Shown here piece after piece: positions 6,791-9,981 of a DNA stretch of 9,981 nt. A model generated the notes under the pieces. That model had not been told where the DNA came from. It searched no databases and saw only the letters and a program-made list of their open reading frames with translations. A program made the position numbers and the translations under genes. Positions within the stretch are counted from its first letter, which is position 1. Every line of letters begins with the position of its first letter. Source of the stretch: Alphaproteobacteria bacterium (GTDB taxonomy: Bacteria; Pseudomonadota; Alphaproteobacteria; CACIAM-22H2); NCBI GenBank assembly GCA_016869915.1, contig VGDA01000094.1, positions 1 through 9,981 of the forward strand, written 5' to 3'.

Positions 6791-9373
6791 ATGCCAGGAC
6801 CAGGGACGCCGGAGAGCAACGCCCAGACGCCCGATGCCGCGCTGCGCGCCCTCGCGCGCCGGCTGGCGCTGGCGCGGCTCGCGCTGGCCTGGGAGGCGAC
6901 CTGGCGCGCCGCCTGGCCCCTGGCTCTGCTCGCCGGCCTGTTCCTCGTGGTCGCCTTCCTCGACGTGCTGCCCCTGCTGGCGCCGTGGCTGCATGCCTGC
7001 GCGCTCGCCGCCTTCGCGCTGGCGGGCATCGCCGCGACCTGGCTGGCGCTGCGCGGGCTGCGCTGGCCCTCCGCGGAGGAGGCGCAGCGGCGGCTCGAGA
7101 CCGCTTCCGGCTTCGTGCATCGCCCGCTCGCCGCGCTCGCCGACCGCATCGCCGGCGGTGCCGGCGACGCGCTGTCGGCGGCGCTGTGGCAGGCGCATCG
7201 CCGCCGCATGGCCGAACGGCTCGGGGCGGCGCGCGCGGGCTGGCCGCGGCCGCATGTCGCCGCGCGCGACCCGCTGGCGCTGCGCGGCCTCGTGGCGCTG
7301 CTCGTCGTCGTCGCCTTCACGCTCGGCGGCGGTGGTGCATGGGAGAGGCTCCAGCGCGCGCTCTCGCCCGGCGCGGTCGTCGCCGTCGCGCCGCCGGGCA
7401 CGCTCGACATCTGGATCACGCCTCCCGCCTATACGGGCGTCGCTCCGCTGGTCCCACGCCCCGATGCGCCGGGCGAGCTGGCCGTGCCGGCCGGATCGAC
7501 GCTGCTCGCGCAGGTCGGCGGCGGGCGCGGCCAGCCCGCGCTCGAGATCGACGCCGCCACGACGGCGTTCGAGGCGGTCGACGCGCGCAGCTTCCGCGTC
7601 TCGGCGCGCATCGACGCGGGCAGCGCGCTGCGCGTGGTGCAGGACGGCAGGCCGCTGGGCGCCTGGACGCTGCGCGTGGTGCCCGACGCGCTGCCCGTGG
7701 CGCGCTTCCAGGCGCCGCCGGGCAGCACGCGCCGATCCGCGCTCAAGGTCGACTTCGAGGCCGAGGACGACTACGGCCTCGCGGGAATCATCGCGACGCT
7801 GCGCCGGGCGGACGTGCCGGCCGGCGTGGACGACGCGGAGATCGAGCTGCCGCTCACGCTCAACGAGCCGGGCGCGCGCGAATCCCGCGGTACCGGCTTC
7901 CATGACCTCACCGCGCATCCCTGGGCCGGGCTGCGCGTCGCGGTGCGGCTGCGCGCCACCGACACCGCCGGCCAGCACGGGCTGTCGGAGCCTGCCGAGA
8001 TCGTGCTGCCGGAGCGCGTCTTCCGGAACCCCGTCGCGCGCGCGATCGTCGAGCAGCGCAAGCTCCTGGTCTCCGATCCCGCGTCGCAGCGCCGCGGCGT
8101 CGCCTTCGCGCTGGGCGCGATCTCGGGCCTGCCGTCGGGCTTCCAGGACGACACCGTCGTCTTCCTCGCGCTGCGCTTCGCCGTTCTGCGGCTCGAGGCG
8201 AATGACGGCGCGGAGCGCGCCAGCGTCGATGCGGTGCAGTCGCTGCTATGGGACACGGCCCTGCGCATCGAGGACGGCAGGCTCAGCCTCGCCGAGCGCG
8301 AGCTTCGCGCGCTGCAGCAGCGCCTGCAGGACGCGATCGCCAACCGCGAGAGCGACGAGGAGATCGAGCGGCTGATCCGCGAGCTGCAGCAGGCGATCGA
8401 CCGCTACCTGCAGGCGATGATCGAGAACGCGATGCGCAACCCTCAGGACCCGCGCGCGCAGCGGCCGATGGACCGCAATGCGCGCCGCATCGAGCGCATG
8501 GACCTGCAGCGCATGCTCGACCGTGCGCGGGAGATGGCGCGCACCGGCGCGCGCGACCAGGCGCGCGACATGCTCCAGCGGCTGCAGGAGATGCTCGAGA
8601 ACCTGCGCGCCGGCCAGCCGATGCAGGCGCAGCCGGGCCAGGAGGGCGAGGGCGAGGGAGAGGGCGAAGGCCAGGGCGAGGGCCAGGGCGACGCGGGGCG
8701 GATGATGCAGGGCATGCAGGAGCTGATGCGCCGCCAGCAGGAGCTGACCGACCGCGGCTTCCGCCGCTCGCAGCAGCAGCGTCCCGGGCAGCGCGGCCAG
8801 CCCGGGCAGCGCGGCCAGCAGGGACAGCAGGGCGGACAGCCCGGCGAGGGCGAAGGCGACGCCGATGCCGACATCGCGGAGCAGGAGGCGCTGCGAGAGC
8901 GCCTCGGCGAGATGATGCGCGGGCTCTCCGAGCGCGGAAGCCGCATCCCCAACGGCCTTGGCCGCGCCGAGCGCGCGATGCGCGAGGCGCTCGACGCGAT
9001 GCGCCGGGGCCAGCCAGGGCGCGCGGTCCGGCCGCAGATGGACGCGCTCGACCAGATGCGCCAGGGCGCGCGCGAGATGATGCAGGAGATGATGGACCAG
9101 CTCGCCCGCCAGCAGCAGCAGGAAGGCGGCGGCCAGCCCGGGGCGGAGGAACCCGGCGGTCAGGCCGAGCCACGCGACCAGGCGCGCGATCCCGCCGGCA
9201 GGCCGATGAACAACGGCCTAGGCGGCACGAACTCGAGCGACGTGAACATCCCCGGGCAGGGCGAGCTCCAGCGCTCGCGCGAGATCCTCGAGGAGCTGCT
9301 GCGCCGCGCCGGCGAGCGCTTCCGCCCGCAGCTGGAGCGCGACTACATCGAGAGGCTGCTGCGCCGGTTCTGA
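6791..9373 (+). CDS. DUF4175 / TIGR02302-family membrane protein, Gln/Gly-rich
   Basis: This 860-residue protein has unknown function. Two hydrophobic segments near the N-terminus (about 42-60 and 69-89) and a third (about 163-179) are followed by a region likely to be outside the cytoplasm. Residues 190-440 look like beta-rich domains (GTLDIWITPPAYTGVAP, a VEFEAEDDYGL-like stretch at VDFEAEDDYGLAG, ATDTAGQHGLSEPAEIVLPERVF). From about 450 the protein is helical and Gln/Arg/Met-rich (ERELRALQQRLQDAI, RIERMDLQRMLDRAREMARTGA), with a low-complexity Glu-Gly and Gln-Gly segment (about 617-695) and further Met-rich amphipathic helices. It ends with SREILEELLRRAGERFRPQLERDYIERLLRRF, the usual family C-terminus. 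Length, membrane segments near the N-terminus and Gln/Gly-rich tail fit TIGR02302, recalled as an alphaproteobacterial family of about 850 residues; PF13779 (DUF4175) covers it. The start is supported by AGGAG five bases upstream. It follows lysA by 90 bases and may be co-transcribed. An envelope role is an inference only. Confidence 0.9.
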   Translation: MPGPGTPESNAQTPDAALRALARRLALARLALAWEATWRAAWPLALLAGLFLVVAFLDVLPLLAPWLHACALAAFALAGIAATWLALRGLRWPSAEEAQRRLETASGFVHRPLAALADRIAGGAGDALSAALWQAHRRRMAERLGAARAGWPRPHVAARDPLALRGLVALLVVVAFTLGGGGAWERLQRALSPGAVVAVAPPGTLDIWITPPAYTGVAPLVPRPDAPGELAVPAGSTLLAQVGGGRGQPALEIDAATTAFEAVDARSFRVSARIDAGSALRVVQDGRPLGAWTLRVVPDALPVARFQAPPGSTRRSALKVDFEAEDDYGLAGIIATLRRADVPAGVDDAEIELPLTLNEPGARESRGTGFHDLTAHPWAGLRVAVRLRATDTAGQHGLSEPAEIVLPERVFRNPVARAIVEQRKLLVSDPASQRRGVAFALGAISGLPSGFQDDTVVFLALRFAVLRLEANDGAERASVDAVQSLLWDTALRIEDGRLSLAERELRALQQRLQDAIANRESDEEIERLIRELQQAIDRYLQAMIENAMRNPQDPRAQRPMDRNARRIERMDLQRMLDRAREMARTGARDQARDMLQRLQEMLENLRAGQPMQAQPGQEGEGEGEGEGQGEGQGDAGRMMQGMQELMRRQQELTDRGFRRSQQQRPGQRGQPGQRGQQGQQGGQPGEGEGDADADIAEQEALRERLGEMMRGLSERGSRIPNGLGRAERAMREALDAMRRGQPGRAVRPQMDALDQMRQGAREMMQEMMDQLARQQQQEGGGQPGAEEPGGQAEPRDQARDPAGRPMNNGLGGTNSSDVNIPGQGELQRSREILEELLRRAGERFRPQLERDYIERLLRRF
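8642..8692 (+). repeat. Glu-Gly / Gln-Gly low-complexity coding repeat
   Basis: These codons alternate GAG/GAA/CAG with GGC/GGA and encode (EG)n followed by QG/EG units ending in Asp, from residue 618 of the DUF4175 protein. The imperfect GAGGGC hexamer explains the purine bias of this short stretch. It is probably a flexible acidic linker between helical regions. Confidence 0.85.
8783..8818 (+). repeat. Perfect 18-bp tandem duplication in the DUF4175 gene
   Basis: CCCGGGCAGCGCGGCCAG occurs twice head to tail with no mismatch and encodes PGQRGQ-PGQRGQ. A degenerate continuation (QGQQGGQPGEGEGD) follows. The exact identity suggests a recent in-frame duplication by slippage within the linker. 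Confidence 0.9.
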
Positions 9374-9395
9374 GCGCCCCCGCGCTGGGCGCTCA
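9371..9395. terminator. Hairpin between convergent genes containing both stop codons
   Basis: TGAGCGCCC (9371-9379) and GGGCGCTCA (9387-9395) form a perfect 9-bp inverted repeat around a 7-base loop. The left arm begins with the TGA of the DUF4175 gene, and the right arm read on the - strand begins with the TGA of the convergent gene. A GC-rich stem placed here could act as a bidirectional terminator or 3' end stabiliser. There is no T-run on either side, so it is not a textbook intrinsic terminator. Confidence 0.5.
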
Positions 9396-9981
9396 CTCGA
9401 ACTGGCCGAGCTTCAGGATCACCTCGGCGGGACGCACGCCGCCGATCGGCACGTCGGCGCGGAACACCGCGCCCTCGCCCGGCCAGATCCAGCGACGCGA
9501 CGCGACGACCTCCTGGCGCGCGATCTCCATCTTGCGGATGTCGAACATCCGCACCTGGAGCGTGGCGATGCTGCGCGGCACCCAGGACGCGTTGACGACC
9601 TCGCCGCTCACGACGATCGAGGGCGGCAGGCTCGCAGGGTCGAGGGCGCGGATGTCGGGCTGCGTGCGCAATCCGCTGCGCAGCGTGAAGCCCTCCTCCG
9701 TCATGTGCGGCATCAGCCGCGTCGCACGGAAGACGGGGCGGGAGGACGGGTATTCGCCGACGATGACCTCGTGGAAATAGATGGTCGCCGCGAGCAGCAC
9801 GGTGGCCGTCGCGAAGGCGCCCCAGCCGAGGCCCAGCAGGATGCGCCGGCGCAGCGCCGGCGAGGCCTGCCTGTCGCGCGCCTCGCGCGCGGCCTTGCGG
9901 CGCTCCAGCGCGGCTGCCGCTGCCTTGGCGCTCTCCTCCTCGGCGGCCGGCGCCGCCGGTTCCTCGATGTAGACGACCTCC
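9393..9981 (-). CDS. DUF3426-type membrane protein, probably MJ0042 zinc-ribbon family (5' partial)
   Basis: The frame is open to the window edge, so the N-terminus is missing; 195 residues are visible. The order is: an acidic Ala/Glu stretch; a basic helical segment (LERRKAARERADRQASPALRRR); one membrane segment (about residues 46-68 of the visible part, ILLGLGWGAFATATVLLAATIYF); then a soluble domain. That domain has VGEYPSSRPVF, SIVVSGEVVNASWVPRSIATLQVRMFD, WIWPGEGAVFRADV and a final VILKLGQFE. The pattern of a YP motif just after the membrane helix, GEVVN and a late PGE-x-FR is that of DUF3426 domains, which in alphaproteobacteria usually follow an N-terminal CxxC MJ0042 zinc ribbon. That ribbon should lie just beyond base 9981. 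The GTG at 9800 lies inside the membrane helix and is not the start. Function is unknown. Genes such as ftsE/ftsX are often found beyond this point in related genomes, from memory. Confidence 0.75.
   Translation of the reverse strand, partial: EVVYIEEPAAPAAEEESAKAAAAALERRKAAREARDRQASPALRRRILLGLGWGAFATATVLLAATIYFHEVIVGEYPSSRPVFRATRLMPHMTEEGFTLRSGLRTQPDIRALDPASLPPSIVVSGEVVNASWVPRSIATLQVRMFDIRKMEIARQEVVASRRWIWPGEGAVFRADVPIGGVRPAEVILKLGQFE

Noticed and set aside
3803..7978. 1391-codon open frame on the - strand, antisense to argH, lysA and the DUF4175 gene
   Set aside because: Its translation is Arg/Ala/Gly/His-rich with no recognisable domain, and it runs across several well-identified genes and the promoter region. 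Strong GC bias at third positions removes stop codons from the antisense frame.
6519..8375. 618-codon + strand frame overlapping the lysA end and the DUF4175 gene
   Set aside because: Arg/Ser/Ala/Pro-rich out-of-frame translation. The DUF4175 frame has membrane segments, a ribosome binding site and the family C-terminus.
8642..8818. Possible CRISPR-like or satellite array
   Set aside because: The repeats are short, contiguous, in frame and lack spacers; they encode a low-complexity protein linker.

Overview
The window is a gene-dense, very GC-rich stretch of bacterial chromosome. It looks like core DNA of an alphaproteobacterium, probably from the Rhodospirillales or a related order. Three things point there: the strong G/C bias at third codon positions, the gene order argH - small lipoprotein - lysA - TIGR02302-type low-complexity membrane protein, and a TlpA-type anchored thioredoxin divergent from argH. 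The TIGR02302 family is, as I recall it, an alphaproteobacterial family. I saw no tRNA, rRNA, CRISPR array, insertion sequence, phage gene or other sign of recent transfer. No stretch longer than about 100 bases lacks a gene.

Left part, + strand (1-2540): etfB (5' end outside the window), etfA and a 3-hydroxybutyryl-CoA dehydrogenase gene (hbdA) lie 1 and 19 bases apart and look like one operon. EtfA and EtfB form the FAD/AMP-containing electron carrier that takes electrons from acyl-CoA dehydrogenases and passes them to ETF:quinone oxidoreductase. HbdA interconverts acetoacetyl-CoA and 3-hydroxybutyryl-CoA. Together they serve short-chain acyl-CoA oxidation and C4 or polyhydroxybutyrate metabolism.

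Middle, - strand (2507-3753): a TlpA-like membrane-anchored periplasmic thioredoxin is followed by a nucleotidyltransferase-fold protein of the DUF925 type. The 3' end of the latter overlaps the 3' end of hbdA tail to tail by 34 bases.

Right part, + strand (3833-9373): a 79-base divergent intergenic region separates tlpA from argH. Downstream come argH (argininosuccinate lyase, last step of arginine synthesis), a 62-residue LptM-like lipoprotein translationally coupled to it, lysA (diaminopimelate decarboxylase, last step of lysine synthesis) and, after 90 bases, an 860-residue DUF4175/TIGR02302 membrane protein of unknown function with a Gln/Gly/Glu-rich C-terminal half. It meets a convergent - strand gene (9393 to the window end). 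That gene encodes the membrane and C-terminal part of a DUF3426-type protein whose N-terminus, probably an MJ0042-type zinc ribbon, lies outside the window. A perfect 9-bp inverted repeat that contains both stop codons sits at this junction.

I found no convincing undescribed system. The least understood content is the DUF4175 protein and its fixed neighbourhood. Smaller points are the mirrored leaders of tlpA and argH, the stop-codon hairpin, the palindrome over the DUF4175 ribosome binding site and an 18-bp tandem coding repeat.
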